Source: Segatella cerevisiae
GTDB lineage: Bacteria; Bacteroidota; Bacteroidia; Bacteroidales; Bacteroidaceae
Length of the DNA: 64,000 bases
NCBI RefSeq assembly: GCF_024054555.1
Contig: NZ_JAMXLY010000010.1
Location: 1 to 64,000 of the forward strand
Direction of reading: 5' to 3'
The notes under the pieces: generated by a model
What the model was told of the DNA's origin: nothing
What the model saw: the letters and a program-made list of their open reading frames with translations, nothing else
Database searches by the model: none
Translations under genes and position numbers: made by a program
Part shown: in pieces, positions 16,755 through 26,784 of the stretch
Layout of the letters: the number at the start of each line of letters is the position of its first letter
Numbering within the stretch: position 1 is the stretch's first letter

Positions 16755-17348
16755 ATGAAAAAAAATGTTTTGGGAACGCTAGCCGTAACTGCATGTATTG
16801 CTCTCGGCATGACATCTTGTAACAAACAGCAACCTCAGGTAGAACCTGAGTCTGAAACTTCCAAGGCTCCAGCCAATTTGAAGGTGGCTTACGTGGAAGT
16901 GGATTCTATCATGACGCAATATACTTTTGCCAAACAGTTCTCACAACTTTTGCAGAAGAAGAGTATGAACATTCAGAACACCATTAATGCGAAGGGACAG
17001 CAGTTGCAGGCAGCTGCCGCTAATTTCCAGCAGAAGGTGCAGCAGAATGCCTATACACGCGACCAGGCACAGGCCATTCAGGAAGGTATCCAGAGACAGC
17101 AAGCTGACTTGCAGAGCCTGCAACAGCGTCTGGGCAATGAATTCCAGGCAGAGCAGAACAGATACAACAAAGCCCTGCATGATTCCATCGCACATTATCT
17201 GACCATATACAACAAGGACAAGAAATATTCGATCATCTTCAGTAAGAGTGGTGACAACCTGCTTTATGCCAACAAGGCTTATGACATCACCAACGAAGTG
17301 ATTGCAGGTTTGAATAAGGCTTACAAAGGTAAGCTTAACAAGGAATAA
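16755..17348 (+). CDS. OmpH/Skp-family lipoprotein chaperone
   Basis: The 197-residue protein has a lipoprotein signal with lipobox MTSC (Cys22). After an acidic linker comes the OmpH core: VAYVEVDSIMTQYTFAK at about residues 48-64, then a long Gln-rich coiled coil (about 65-135) and the closing beta segment DKKYSIIFSKSGDNLLYAN. Skp-type proteins form trimers that hold unfolded outer membrane proteins in the periplasm. Lipidation distinguishes it from E. coli Skp. It is 6 nt upstream of nth. Confidence 0.9.
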   Translation: MKKNVLGTLAVTACIALGMTSCNKQQPQVEPESETSKAPANLKVAYVEVDSIMTQYTFAKQFSQLLQKKSMNIQNTINAKGQQLQAAAANFQQKVQQNAYTRDQAQAIQEGIQRQQADLQSLQQRLGNEFQAEQNRYNKALHDSIAHYLTIYNKDKKYSIIFSKSGDNLLYANKAYDITNEVIAGLNKAYKGKLNKE

Positions 17349-17354
17349 TAAGAG

Positions 17355-18008
17355 GTGACCAGAGAAGAGCGTTATCAATTTATTCTTGATTATTTCAGGA
17401 GAACTCAACCGCAGGTAACGACACAATTGGTCTTTGGAAGCGCATTCCAATTGCTGGTAGCTACTCTTTTGAGTGCCCAGTGTACAGATAAACGCATCAA
17501 CGAGATAACGCCGGAGTTGTTCCGGCATTATCCGGATGCGCGTTCTATGTCAAAAGCTTCCCCTGAAGATATTCTCACCTATGTCCATTCTGTCAGTTAT
17601 CCGAACTCGAAAGCTCGGCATTTGTCGGAACTGAGCCGGATGCTGGTTTCTGATTTCGGAGGGGAAGTTCCTTCCACACCTGATGACCTGGTCAAATTAC
17701 CGGGAGTAGGCCGGAAAACTGCAAACGTGTTGCAGGCAGTATGGTTCGGGAAACCGGTGATGGCTGTAGACACACATGTCTATCGCGTGAGCCATCGGAT
17801 GGGACTCGTTCCTCCAACGGCCAATACGCCCAGGAAAGTGGAAGACTATCTTACAGCGCATATACCTTCGTCAGATTTGTCCAAAGCGCATCACTGGCTG
17901 CTCCTGCACGGCAGGTATATCTGCAAGAGCCTTCGTCCTCAGTGTGAGGAGTGCTTTTTTGACCAATATTGTCCCAAGTTGTTAGCCGGAAGCAAATTGG
18001 AAAAATAA
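17355..18008 (+). CDS. nth: Endonuclease III
   Basis: This bifunctional DNA glycosylase / AP lyase acts on oxidised pyrimidines. The 217 residues contain the helix-hairpin-helix LPGVGRKTANVL with its catalytic Lys, the catalytic Asp in AVDTHVYRVSHRMGL, and a complete 4Fe-4S motif of form C-x6-C-x2-C-x5-C near the C-terminus. The start is GTG, chosen because it lies 6 nt after the preceding stop and gives the family length. Confidence 0.96.
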   Translation: MTREERYQFILDYFRRTQPQVTTQLVFGSAFQLLVATLLSAQCTDKRINEITPELFRHYPDARSMSKASPEDILTYVHSVSYPNSKARHLSELSRMLVSDFGGEVPSTPDDLVKLPGVGRKTANVLQAVWFGKPVMAVDTHVYRVSHRMGLVPPTANTPRKVEDYLTAHIPSSDLSKAHHWLLLHGRYICKSLRPQCEECFFDQYCPKLLAGSKLEK

Positions 18009-18033
18009 ATCATTCATTAGATTTCAATGACTT

Positions 18034-18750
18034 ATGCAAATTCATCCGATTATTCGTTTTCTTAAAGAGATAGCAGTTCATAATGACCGGGAGTGGTTTG
18101 CCGGGCATAAGGATGAATACTTGGCTTGCCAAAAGAGTTTTGAATCCGGATTAGGGTAGGCTATTGCCGCCATTTCCGAATTTGATCCGGAAATAGCACA
18201 CCTGACGCCGAAAGACTGTATGTACCGTTTCTATCGTGACACCAGGTTCTCCCCGGACAAGACTCCTTATAAAACGCATTTCGGAGGATTCCTCTCCGGA
18301 CATGGCAAGAAGTCCCTCCGTTGTGGCTATTACATCCATATCCAACCCGGGCATAGTTTTATCTCCCAAGGCAGTTATTGGTTGCCGACCAATATACTGA
18401 CTTCTGTCAGGAATGAGATCATGGGCAATATTGATGTCTGGCGGAAAACAGTTGAAAACGGCAAGTTTGTCACCTTGTTCGGCTACCCCAATGAAGGGCA
18501 GTGCGATGAACACGGTGGTGTGATCTCAGACAAAGGTTTTGGATTCGCTCATCTGAAGACAGCCCCCAAAGGTTTTCCGAAAGACTATCCCTATATCCAG
18601 TATCTGAGAATGAAAGATTTCGCAACTTGGGTGAGGGTCAAGGACAGTTTCTTTGCCGGTGACAGTTGGCTCGATCAAATGACAGCCATCTTCAAAGTCG
18701 GCAAACCGATGATGGATTTTCTGAACGATGTCATCGATGACTATGAATGA
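18034..18750 (+). pseudogene. DUF2461 family gene interrupted by in-frame TAG
   Basis: Reading from the ATG at 18034 gives a standard DUF2461 N-terminus (IIRFLKEIAVHNDREWF). A TAG at 18157-18159 replaces codon 42, after which the same frame continues through the conserved core (MYRFYRDTRFSPDKTPYKTHF) to a stop at 18750. The total would be 238 codons, about the family length. There is no frameshift, only the amber codon, so one base change would restore it. A truncated start at 18220 would lack the N-terminal helices. The gene follows nth by 25 nt. The function of the family is unknown. A sequencing error is possible. Confidence 0.8.
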
Positions 18751-18800
18751 GTACTGAAATACCGTGGAGTCCTATCCGTGGTCATTTCAAAAATGAGTAT

Positions 18801-18841
18801 AAAAAAATCACAGGCATGAGAAGATGCCTGTGATTTTTTTA
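18801..18841. terminator. Bidirectional terminator
   Basis: ATCACAGGCAT (18807-18817) pairs with ATGCCTGTGAT (18824-18834), flanked by seven A on the left and seven T on the right. It ends both the nth-DUF2461 transcript and the converging valS-C11-GYF transcript. Confidence 0.88.
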
Positions 18842-18862
18842 TTATAGGTGAATGTGAGAATG

Positions 18863-19861
18863 TCAATTGATCCCGAACAGACTCATGATCCTGTTGACCA
18901 ACCTGTCGATAGTCGTTGAGTCAGCTACCTGATTGATCTCCTTGTCGATTTTCTGTTCCAGTCCTTTTTGGACCTTATTGCTGATTTGCGAAGCAATCTG
19001 GTCTGCGGATTTATCGACCTTCTCAGTTGCATTATTATCCTGATTAGTCTGCTGCTGGTCAGCGGAATTGTCCAGCGGTTGATCCGGGTTCTCTGTCTGG
19101 ACCTCCATCTTCGTAGGATTCAGGTTGTTGAGCGCTTTCAGAATATCATCCTCGTTGATGGTGTGGACCTTTCCCAGAATACCGAAACTGACGGTGTGGT
19201 TCTCATTTCCCCAGTTGATTGTCGTCTTGGAGAAGAGGAGATAGTTGTGGTATTGCAAGAGGGTATCCAGAGCCGTGTCGAAAAATGTCCCGGTAATCAT
19301 CTTCGTGATCATATTGAACCCTTGGGTGAAGACATCATCGGATTCCTGGTTCTGGTTTTCGTTGGAGGCTTTTTCCACAGCGGTCGTGATCTCACTCTTT
19401 ATGGCACTTTCATGATCCTGCTTGTTAGGGTTCGTGAAAATAAAAAAGAGCAGGGCGACGATGACGACGGCGAGAGCGATCAACCAAGGTGTACGGTTCT
19501 TCTTTTTCTTGTCAGCTTCCGCATCTTCTTTAGTCGGATCACCGGTAGGAGGGAAAGTCTGATCCGTTCCATTGCCTTCAAGAGGACCGTTTGCCCCTGC
19601 CGTATAAGCCGATTCTCCATTTTGATGAGCCATGGGAGGAATAGGTGTGTCAGAGACCTTGTCTTGCGGATTAAAAGGAGGAGGAGTCTGGCGAGGATTT
19701 CCGCTAAGGATATATTTCAATTGTTCCACCTGCCAGGCAGGTGTCCAATTAGTCATACCTTCAGCCCACACGAGCGTTTCAGAAGTAATATGCTTTTGAG
19801 CAAGTTGTTCAATCGTAAATGGACCGCTTTGTTGACCATTTTCTATGATAAAATATTCCAT
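18863..19861 (-). CDS. GYF_2 (DUF4339) domain membrane protein
   Basis: The 332-residue protein starts with a GYF_2 domain at residues 1-50 (YFIIENGQQSGPFTIEQLAQ, LVWAEGMTNWTPAW). A Pro/Gly-rich linker follows, then a transmembrane helix near 124-141 (TPWLIALAVVIVALLFFIF) preceded by lysines, and a Gln/Asn-rich C-terminal region (DQQQTNQDNNATEK). GYF_2 domains are thought to bind proline-rich or partner peptides. It follows the C11 peptidase by 30 nt and is likely cotranscribed. Function unknown. Confidence 0.8.
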   Translation of the reverse strand: MEYFIIENGQQSGPFTIEQLAQKHITSETLVWAEGMTNWTPAWQVEQLKYILSGNPRQTPPPFNPQDKVSDTPIPPMAHQNGESAYTAGANGPLEGNGTDQTFPPTGDPTKEDAEADKKKKNRTPWLIALAVVIVALLFFIFTNPNKQDHESAIKSEITTAVEKASNENQNQESDDVFTQGFNMITKMITGTFFDTALDTLLQYHNYLLFSKTTINWGNENHTVSFGILGKVHTINEDDILKALNNLNPTKMEVQTENPDQPLDNSADQQQTNQDNNATEKVDKSADQIASQISNKVQKGLEQKIDKEINQVADSTTIDRLVNRIMSLFGIN

Positions 19862-19891
19862 AGTTGTAAATTGATGAATAATTATAAAAAA

Positions 19892-21160
19892 TTAATGAGT
19901 AGCTTTCCACCAGTCCGTTTTCTCCTTGCCTTTCAATGCAACTTTGTTGATGCTCGGATCTGAGGTGGCGATTCCGCAATAGTTCTTGATAGTAATATAA
20001 GGTGCCCTCAATCCCAGAGCGGTATAGAGGGTATCAGTATGGTCTGTTTGACGGATGAGCGACTGCAGCGTGTCTTGACAAGACTTCAGAAGAGAAGCGG
20101 GGAGACTATTGTTGTTGGCGTCTTTGAGGTACTTGACGTAATCCAAGAAATCATAATAGATGGTCGGAACATAGCCTCCCAATATTTGTACACTGTCACG
20201 ATAGGATTCAGGAAGGGAATAGTTGGCGTTGATCTTCTTCATGAGCGCTGCAAGTCCGTCCATCTTCCTGCAGTCAATGGCAGACAGAGCCCCGAAAGGA
20301 TATTCGTAGTTTTTATAGAAATCATAGAACGCATCGACCAGTGACGTATAAGTAGGAGCAGAAGAACTCAGATTGTTCCACATCTCTTTATAGGGCATGC
20401 CGAGGGCCATGACTTCACTCGTAGAAGCAACCAGAAAATTGGTGACGTTTCGCAAGGCAAAAGCCGTCTCCACATTCGCCATATAACAGTCGTCAAAGAG
20501 GATAAACTGGAACTTGAACCCCGCATCACTTATCCCTTGTGCCAAAGTCGGGATATCAGTGGCATAGTTCTTCAAGTCAGTGACGCTTCCGAAGAAGCGC
20601 GTCTTTGCCAAATTGCTGATCTTGAAAGCAGAGAGCATCGCTGCCGTCCCTGCTGTCCCTGTCTCATAAGGATAGTTCGTCCAATCATCCTTGTAGGTCC
20701 ACCCTGTGCCATGACACCCGATGATCATCGCATAGTTCAGAGCGGGGGCCGTCGCTTTCACATCATTCAGGATTTCTGTGATTCCCGATGCAGACGTGTA
20801 GGTATGGCCGGTATAGTCCTTTATGGTCTGATGGATGATCTGACCTTGATTATAGACGATCTCATAGAGTTGGGACTGGGTAGCAGATGTGCTGAGGAAT
20901 ACCAACACCCTTTTGTTACTGAGACCTCCGGCATTTTTGATGCCCTGTTCCATGCTGTCCAGATTCTGCTGGAAGAAAGAGTAGAGCCCGTTGTCTGAGG
21001 TTGAGCCTGTCCAAGGCATATAGACGAACAAGGTCTGTTGGGTGATCCCGCTGTCGTCTCCGTCAGTTACGCCGTCTCCACTACTGCAACTGCTGAAGAT
21101 AAATACCATCAGTAGGACGCAGAACCAACCTATGATGAAGCGCCGTCTTTTAACTTTCAT
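19892..21160 (-). CDS. Clostripain-family (C11) cysteine peptidase lipoprotein
   Basis: The 422-residue protein has a signal with lipobox FSSC (Cys25) and an Asp/Gly-rich linker. The caspase-like C11 domain shows catalytic His150 in MIIGCHGTGW and Cys225 in ILFDDCYMANVETA, both conserved. C11 enzymes cut after Arg or Lys and in Bacteroidetes can process secreted proteins. The lipobox suggests it sits on the outer membrane or faces the periplasm. Its ATG is only 1 nt after the valS stop, implying coupled translation, which is odd for a surface protease and a tRNA synthetase. Confidence 0.9.
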   Translation of the reverse strand: MKVKRRRFIIGWFCVLLMVFIFSSCSSGDGVTDGDDSGITQQTLFVYMPWTGSTSDNGLYSFFQQNLDSMEQGIKNAGGLSNKRVLVFLSTSATQSQLYEIVYNQGQIIHQTIKDYTGHTYTSASGITEILNDVKATAPALNYAMIIGCHGTGWTYKDDWTNYPYETGTAGTAAMLSAFKISNLAKTRFFGSVTDLKNYATDIPTLAQGISDAGFKFQFILFDDCYMANVETAFALRNVTNFLVASTSEVMALGMPYKEMWNNLSSSAPTYTSLVDAFYDFYKNYEYPFGALSAIDCRKMDGLAALMKKINANYSLPESYRDSVQILGGYVPTIYYDFLDYVKYLKDANNNSLPASLLKSCQDTLQSLIRQTDHTDTLYTALGLRAPYITIKNYCGIATSDPSINKVALKGKEKTDWWKATH

Positions 21161-21161
21161 A

Positions 21162-23849
21162 TTAATGAGACTTTTCGAGTTCGCTGATCGTCTCCTTCAA
21201 AGTGTGGATCTTTTCGACAGCGTCACTCTCTTTCTTACGTTCACGCGCCACGACAGCTTCGGGAGCATGAGAAACGAAATTCTGGTTGCCGAGTTTTGCT
21301 CTGACGCCTTTCAGGAAACCTTCGAGGTGCTGGAGTTGGTTCTTCGCCTTCTCGATTTCCACATCGACGTCGATCAGATTCCCTACGGGGACAGCGTATT
21401 CGTTTGTGCCGACCATGAAACCGCTGGCATCAGCAGATTTATCTTTGACTGTCTCGATCTTGGAAAGGTTGGCCATCTTCAGGATGACTGCTCCCCATTT
21501 GTCGATATCGTGATGGTTGATGGTCTGGAGGACAAGTTGTTCTTTAGGCGCAATGTTCTTCTGATTGCGGACTGTACGAACGCCACTCACCACTTGTTTC
21601 ACTTTCTCTATCTGCTCGCACAATTCCTTTTCTGAATCGGAAGGAGCGGGGATCTGCAGGATGGATTTCATGATGCTCTCACCCTCCTTGCGCGGATAGA
21701 GATGCTGCCAGAGTTCCTCTGTGATAAATGGCATGAAAGGATGCAGCATCTTCAGCAGGTCATCGAAGAACTTCAATGTTGCCTCGTATGTTGTCTTGTC
21801 GAGGGGCTGCCCGTATGCGGGTTTGATCATCTCCAGATACCAACTTGAGAATTCGTCCCAGAACAACCGGTAGGTCGTCATCAGGGCCTCTGAGATACGA
21901 TAACCCTTAAACTGCTCCTCCATCTCTGCGTTGGCCATTCTCAGTCGGGACTCAAACCATTTGACGGCAATCTTGTTGACCTCGTTGGGTTCACTGTCAA
22001 CAGTCTTCCACCCTTTGATCAGGCGGAACGCATTCCATATCTTGTTGTTGAAGTTGCGCCCTTGTTCACATAAACTCTCATCGAAGAGAATGTCATTGCC
22101 TGCAGGGGCACTGAGCATCATCCCCATACGGACGCCATCTGCACCATATTTATCTATCAGGGTGATAGGGTCAGGAGAATTTCCCAAACTCTTGCTCATC
22201 TTCCGTCCGAGTTTGTCTCTGACGATACCGGTGAAGTAAACATGTTTGAAAGGATAGATTCCCCTGTACTCGTAACCGGCCATGATCATTCTGGCGACCC
22301 AGAAGAAGATGATGTCCGGGCCTGTTACCAAGTCATTCGTCGGGTAGTAATACTTGATGTCTGCATTGTCAGGATTGTTGATACCGTCGAAGACAGAGAT
22401 CGGCCAGAGCCAGGAAGAGAACCATGTATCGAGGCAGTCACTCTCCTGTTCCAAGTCTGCTGCTTTCACATCCGGATTTTCCTTTTGTGCCAGTTTCAGA
22501 GCTTCTTCTGCGTTTTCTGCCACGACGAAGTCTTTCTGTCCCTTCGTATTGGTGTAATAATAAGCCGGTATGCGATGTCCCCACCATAACTGGCGGCTGA
22601 TGCACCAGTCCTTGACATTCTCAAGCCAGTGGCGATAGGTGTTCTTGTATTTCTTGGGATAGAACTCAATGGTATCCTCCATGACTGGGGGGAGGGCGAT
22701 GTCAGCAAAATGCTTCATGCTCAAAAACCACTGGGTACTCAGTTTCGGTTCTATAGGGACGTTGGTGCGCTCGGAGAAGCCGACCTTGTTGTCATAGTCT
22801 TCTACCTTTTCCATCAGGCCTGCCTGAGTCAGATCGATGGCGATCTGCTTTCTGACTTCCATTCTGTCCTGTCCGACATAGAGACCTGCGGCTTTGGAAA
22901 TGGTACCGTCGTCATTGAAGATATCAATCGTCTCCAGATGATGCTTCAGACCTAAGGCATGGTCGTTTATATCGTGGGCCGGCGTAACTTTCAAACAACC
23001 CGTACCAAACTCGATATCCACATAGTCGTCTTCTATGACGGGAATCGTCCGGTTGACAAGCGGAACGATGACGTGCTTACCCTTCAGCCAAGTATTCTTC
23101 TTGTCTTTGGGGTTGATGCACATGGCCGAGTCACCCATGATCGTCTCAGGTCTTGTCGTGGCAACGACGGCATAGAAGCCCTTGTCATCACGATGAATGA
23201 CATTCTCCTTGTCCTGGAGTTGGCAATCCTGCTCTGCGACACGGTATTTCAGATAGTATAATTTAGAATGTTCGTCCTTGTAGATGACCTCTTCATCAGA
23301 AAGTGCAGTCTGAGCCTTCGGATCCCAGTTGACCATCCTGGCTCCTCTGTAGATATAGCCTTTCTTGTACAGGTCCACAAAAACTTTGATGACGCCTTTG
23401 CTGCGCGTCTCATCCATTGTGAAGGCCGTTCTGTCCCAGTCACAGGAGCAGCCCAGCCGGCGGAGTTGTTTCAGGATGATGCCACCGTGCTCATTGGTCC
23501 ATTTCCAGGCTTCAGCGAGAAACTGCTCCCGAGTCAAGTCTGTCTTCCGGATGCCCTTCTGTGCAAGTTTGTTGACAACTTTGGCTTCTGTAGCGATACT
23601 GGCATGGTCTGTGCCCGGTACCCAACATGCATTCTTGCCTTCCATTCTGGCACGGCGTACAAGGATATCCTGTATGGTGTTGTTCAGCATGTGCCCCATG
23701 TGCAGTACTCCGGTGACATTGGGGGGCGGAATAACGATGGTATAAGGTTCACGTCCGTCGGGGTGAGAACTGAATAATTTGTGATCGATCCAGAACTGAT
23801 ACCATTTGGATTCCACTGCTTGTGGGTCATACTTACTTGCTAATTCCAT
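21162..23849 (-). CDS. valS: Valine-tRNA ligase
   Basis: This class I synthetase of 895 residues charges tRNA-Val; a tRNA-Val(TAC) gene lies at 60687-60761. The HIGH motif is [13 protein letters not shown] near residue 45, the CP1 editing region spans roughly 190-400 ([11 protein letters not shown]), and KMSKS is in [10 protein letters not shown] near 550. The C-terminal coiled coil ([15 protein letters not shown]) contacts the tRNA. It is first in a minus-strand operon with the C11 peptidase gene. Confidence 0.97.
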   Translation of the reverse strand: MELASKYDPQAVESKWYQFWIDHKLFSSHPDGREPYTIVIPPPNVTGVLHMGHMLNNTIQDILVRRARMEGKNACWVPGTDHASIATEAKVVNKLAQKGIRKTDLTREQFLAEAWKWTNEHGGIILKQLRRLGCSCDWDRTAFTMDETRSKGVIKVFVDLYKKGYIYRGARMVNWDPKAQTALSDEEVIYKDEHSKLYYLKYRVAEQDCQLQDKENVIHRDDKGFYAVVATTRPETIMGDSAMCINPKDKKNTWLKGKHVIVPLVNRTIPVIEDDYVDIEFGTGCLKVTPAHDINDHALGLKHHLETIDIFNDDGTISKAAGLYVGQDRMEVRKQIAIDLTQAGLMEKVEDYDNKVGFSERTNVPIEPKLSTQWFLSMKHFADIALPPVMEDTIEFYPKKYKNTYRHWLENVKDWCISRQLWWGHRIPAYYYTNTKGQKDFVVAENAEEALKLAQKENPDVKAADLEQESDCLDTWFSSWLWPISVFDGINNPDNADIKYYYPTNDLVTGPDIIFFWVARMIMAGYEYRGIYPFKHVYFTGIVRDKLGRKMSKSLGNSPDPITLIDKYGADGVRMGMMLSAPAGNDILFDESLCEQGRNFNNKIWNAFRLIKGWKTVDSEPNEVNKIAVKWFESRLRMANAEMEEQFKGYRISEALMTTYRLFWDEFSSWYLEMIKPAYGQPLDKTTYEATLKFFDDLLKMLHPFMPFITEELWQHLYPRKEGESIMKSILQIPAPSDSEKELCEQIEKVKQVVSGVRTVRNQKNIAPKEQLVLQTINHHDIDKWGAVILKMANLSKIETVKDKSADASGFMVGTNEYAVPVGNLIDVDVEIEKAKNQLQHLEGFLKGVRAKLGNQNFVSHAPEAVVARERKKESDAVEKIHTLKETISELEKSH

Positions 23850-24154
23850 TTCTTATACTGATTTTAAATTCTTTCCTGACTATTCAAAGCATCGAAAGAG
23901 TTGTCTGAGGACAACTGGATTGTAATGCCGGCAGACTGCCGTTCTCTTGTCTATCGAAAGGTCAGCGCTCTGCTGTCCCTTTGTAAATATATAATGGTGC
24001 AAATTTACTAATTTTCTTCTTAATAGTGAAAAAATCAATGATTTAATCTTTTGTTTTACGAAAATGTGCGAATATATGAGGCATTTATATGAATTATTTT
24101 GTACCTTTGTGCTTATCAATAGAACGGAATTTCTGACCAGTAAAACGATATAAA
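23850..24154. other. Divergent control region valS / mazG
   Basis: In 305 nt I see a minus-strand -7 box TAAATTTG (complement of 24000-24007) for valS and a plus-strand TACCTTTG (24102-24109) for mazG, both without a clear -33. A perfect 6-bp palindrome, CGGCAG-A-CTGCCG, is at 23929-23941 inside the valS leader, and TTGTC/GACAA pairs just beside it. The leader is 150 nt long and could fold, but I do not recognise a T-box or riboswitch. Confidence 0.45.
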
Positions 24155-25123
24155 GTGCATAGTAAGGAAGAGAAGTTGGAGGCTTTCGGGAGGTTGATGG
24201 ATGTACAGCACCGCCTGCGTAAAGAATGTCCTTGGGATCGAAAACAGACTTTTGAGAGCCTGCGTCCTAACACGATAGAAGAGGTCTTTGAACTTTGCGA
24301 TGCCTTGATGAAAAAGGATTACCGCAATATTATGAAAGAACTTGGCGACGTGATGGAGCATGTCGTCTTTTACTGTCTTATGGGAAATGAGGACAATGAA
24401 TTTGATATCGCTGACGTTTGTAATCAGGAAGCTGACAAACTGATGTTCCGGCATCCGTTCATAAATTGGTCGAATGGGGCACAGACTCCTGCACAAGGAC
24501 AACCGAAATGGTCTGTCAGCAATCCGGATCTGAAAATCAATGCCCAGGGACAGGTGGTCTATCGGGATGCCCCTGATCAGCCTTCTGAGTCCGGGGCATC
24601 ATCGGTTCAAGGAGATAAGAAATCCGGAAATCTGAATGACGAGGTCCGCAACTCCAAACCCTCCAATGCAAGTGAAGTGGAATCGTCTTGGGAACAGATC
24701 AAGCAGAAAGAACGGGACGGCAATCAAACGGTCTTGGGCGGTGTGCCCGAAGCTCTGCCTTCCCTCATCAAGGCTTACCGTATTCAGGACAAAGCCCGGA
24801 ATGTAGGATTTGATTGGAAAGAAAAAGGTGACGTATGGGCAAAGGTCCGCGAAGAGATGGACGAACTGGAGGTGGAACTCCGGAAGGAAGACAAGGACAA
24901 ATCGACTAGGGAACTGGGAGATGTCTTGTTCTCGGTCATCAATGCGGCCAGACTCTATCACCTTAACCCTGACAATGCACTGGAGCATACGAACCGGAAA
25001 TTCATCAGACGTTTCAACTATGTGGAAAGAAAAATTAAAGAGACTGGTAAATCCTTTAAAGACGTTACTTTAGAAGATATGGATAAACTTTGGAATGAAG
25101 CTAAAAAGGAGGAAAAGGGATGA
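24155..25123 (+). CDS. mazG: MazG nucleoside triphosphate pyrophosphohydrolase with a linker insert
   Basis: MazG hydrolyses NTPs and dNTPs to monophosphates, with a housekeeping or ppGpp-related role. The 322 residues include domain 1 (residues 1-100, ECPWDRKQTFESL and EEVFEL) and domain 2 (about 185-322, EEMDELEVELRKE and ELGDVLFSVINAARLY). Between them are about 70 low-complexity residues rich in Gln, Ser, Asn and Pro (102-172), where typical MazG proteins have a short loop. The GTG start is chosen because no ATG fits and the N-terminal helix begins there. It overlaps the next gene by 4 nt (ATGA). Confidence 0.94.
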   Translation: MHSKEEKLEAFGRLMDVQHRLRKECPWDRKQTFESLRPNTIEEVFELCDALMKKDYRNIMKELGDVMEHVVFYCLMGNEDNEFDIADVCNQEADKLMFRHPFINWSNGAQTPAQGQPKWSVSNPDLKINAQGQVVYRDAPDQPSESGASSVQGDKKSGNLNDEVRNSKPSNASEVESSWEQIKQKERDGNQTVLGGVPEALPSLIKAYRIQDKARNVGFDWKEKGDVWAKVREEMDELEVELRKEDKDKSTRELGDVLFSVINAARLYHLNPDNALEHTNRKFIRRFNYVERKIKETGKSFKDVTLEDMDKLWNEAKKEEKG

Positions 25124-25683
25124 AGAAAAATATTTTTTTGATAGGTATTGCCCTGATGGGCATCTTGCTGGTGGCAAGTTGTAAAAATAGTGCCAAGCGT
25201 TCACAACCAGCCAAGTCGAAAGTGTCTGCCACTACTGACAAGACGGATTCGACACTCTATGGTGTTTGCGGTGATGGGACTGCGATGAACAGCCTCGAAT
25301 TGATCACAGATGCCGGAGACACCATCAATTATCTGATCGATGATGAAGAAGGTGCTGAACCTGTTGTCAAGGGCGGTCTCTTTGAAGGTGACCGTATGGC
25401 TGTGATCGGACATAAAGGAGAAGGTGACTGGATAGCTACCAATGTGATTAACCTGACAGCCCTGATGGGAAAGTGGACGAGCATCGACAAGGATTTTGAG
25501 ATCCTTGAAGGTGGAACGGTCAAGAGTTTTGTGAAAGAGGAGACGCACCCTTGGACAAGTTGGAAGATCTACAACGGCAGACTGGTGCTGAACAAAGACA
25601 CCTTCACAATAGACAATCTTGGGGCAGACAGTCTCTATCTGGAGAATCATGCCGGCATTTTTGCCTTTAAGCGTCACAAATAA
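25120..25683 (+). CDS. Lipoprotein of unknown function
   Basis: The 187-residue protein has lipobox LLVASC (Cys21) and a polar linker. The mature domain is beta-rich, with two halves (ELITDAGDTINYLIDDEE; LMGKWTSIDKDFEILEGG; LVLNKDTFTIDNLGADSLYL), reminiscent of lipocalin-like Bacteroidetes lipoproteins. The gene overlaps mazG by 4 nt and ends 2 nt before rnz, so the three form one tightly packed operon. I do not assign a function. Confidence 0.75.
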   Translation: MKKNIFLIGIALMGILLVASCKNSAKRSQPAKSKVSATTDKTDSTLYGVCGDGTAMNSLELITDAGDTINYLIDDEEGAEPVVKGGLFEGDRMAVIGHKGEGDWIATNVINLTALMGKWTSIDKDFEILEGGTVKSFVKEETHPWTSWKIYNGRLVLNKDTFTIDNLGADSLYLENHAGIFAFKRHK

Positions 25684-25685
25684 TA

Positions 25686-26603
25686 GTGGAACCTTTCAAG
25701 ATACATATTATGGGGTGTGGTTCTGCTATGCCCACATTAAAGCATCACCCCTCTTCTCAGGTCATAGAGATCAGGAACAAACTCTTTATGATTGATTGTG
25801 GGGAAGGCACTCAGATCCAGTTGCGTCGTTTCAAAATACGATTCACGAAAATCTCAGCTGTTTTCCTTTCACACCTCCACGGTGACCACTGTTTCGGACT
25901 GCTTGGGATGATCAGTACTTTTGGGATGGTCGGCAGAACGGCCACATTGAATATCTATGCCCCGGCATACTATGAACCGATCTTGAAGAAAGAGATCGAT
26001 TTCTTCTGCCAAGGTCTAGAATTCGATGTGCAATTCCATCCGGTGGATACGAAGAGTCAAAAACTGATATATGAAGACCGGAGCTTGACGGTGGAGACCA
26101 TACCGTTGGTGCATCGTGTCCCCTGCTGCGGCTATCTTTTCAAGGAGAAACCGACGCTTCCGCATATCAAGAGGGATGTGATCGACTGCTACGAAGTGCC
26201 GGTCTCTCAGATCAACAATATAAAAGCCGGTGCAGACTGGACGACCAAAGACGGGGAAGTGATTCCCAATGCTGAGTTCGTGGAACCTGCAGATCCGGCA
26301 CGCTCTTATGCCTATTGCAGTGATACAAGATATGTGCCTGATCTGTACAAAAGGGTGGAAGGCGTCAGCGTCCTCTATCATGAGTCCACGTATGTCCAGA
26401 AAGATGCGGAAAGAGCAAAACTGTATTATCACAGCACCGCACAGCAGGCTGCACAGGTGGCCAAGGACGCAAAGGCCGGAAAGTTGTTGCTGGGTCATTA
26501 CAGTTCACGCTACGATGACGAGCGTCCGATGCTCAAAGAAGCCCAAGCGGTTTTTCCGAATAGCCATCTGACTCACGAAGGAGACGTTTTTGAGGTGGGT
26601 TGA
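25686..26603 (+). CDS. rnz: Ribonuclease Z
   Basis: This metallo-beta-lactamase-fold endonuclease matures tRNA 3' ends. It suits a genome whose tRNA genes here lack an encoded CCA. The 305 residues include the zinc motif FLSHLHGDHCFGLLGM near residue 60, a second-site His in LVHRVPCCGYLF, the Asp in CSDTRY, and GHYSSRY near the end. The start is GTG, 2 nt after the lipoprotein stop; no in-frame ATG fits the conserved IHIMGCGSAMPT opening. Confidence 0.95.
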   Translation: MEPFKIHIMGCGSAMPTLKHHPSSQVIEIRNKLFMIDCGEGTQIQLRRFKIRFTKISAVFLSHLHGDHCFGLLGMISTFGMVGRTATLNIYAPAYYEPILKKEIDFFCQGLEFDVQFHPVDTKSQKLIYEDRSLTVETIPLVHRVPCCGYLFKEKPTLPHIKRDVIDCYEVPVSQINNIKAGADWTTKDGEVIPNAEFVEPADPARSYAYCSDTRYVPDLYKRVEGVSVLYHESTYVQKDAERAKLYYHSTAQQAAQVAKDAKAGKLLLGHYSSRYDDERPMLKEAQAVFPNSHLTHEGDVFEVG

Positions 26604-26784
26604 AGATCATCGGGATTTGAAAGTCGCATCGGAAGGATTGGACTGGAAATGTCGTGATTTTTATATCTAGGCACCAAATTCTAATCGATGTGGGCATTGG
26701 CTGAATACAGATGAGGAAAGAAGTCCTTTTTATTTCTAGGGAACGGATCGTAAGGTAAGAGAAAAGAATGTCCGCCGGAGCTTA

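Noticed and set aside
18157-18159. Pyrrolysine or recoded amber
   Set aside because: No pyl genes or recoding hairpin seen, and the family has no known pyrrolysine; a plain nonsense mutation is simpler.
18968-19963. 331-codon plus-strand frame
   Set aside because: Antisense to the GYF_2 gene, which has a clear domain and start; the mirror frame has no recognisable motif.
23929-23941. T-box or riboswitch in the valS leader
   Set aside because: Only a 6-bp palindrome is visible; no T-box sequence or specifier loop, and T-boxes are not typical of this phylum.
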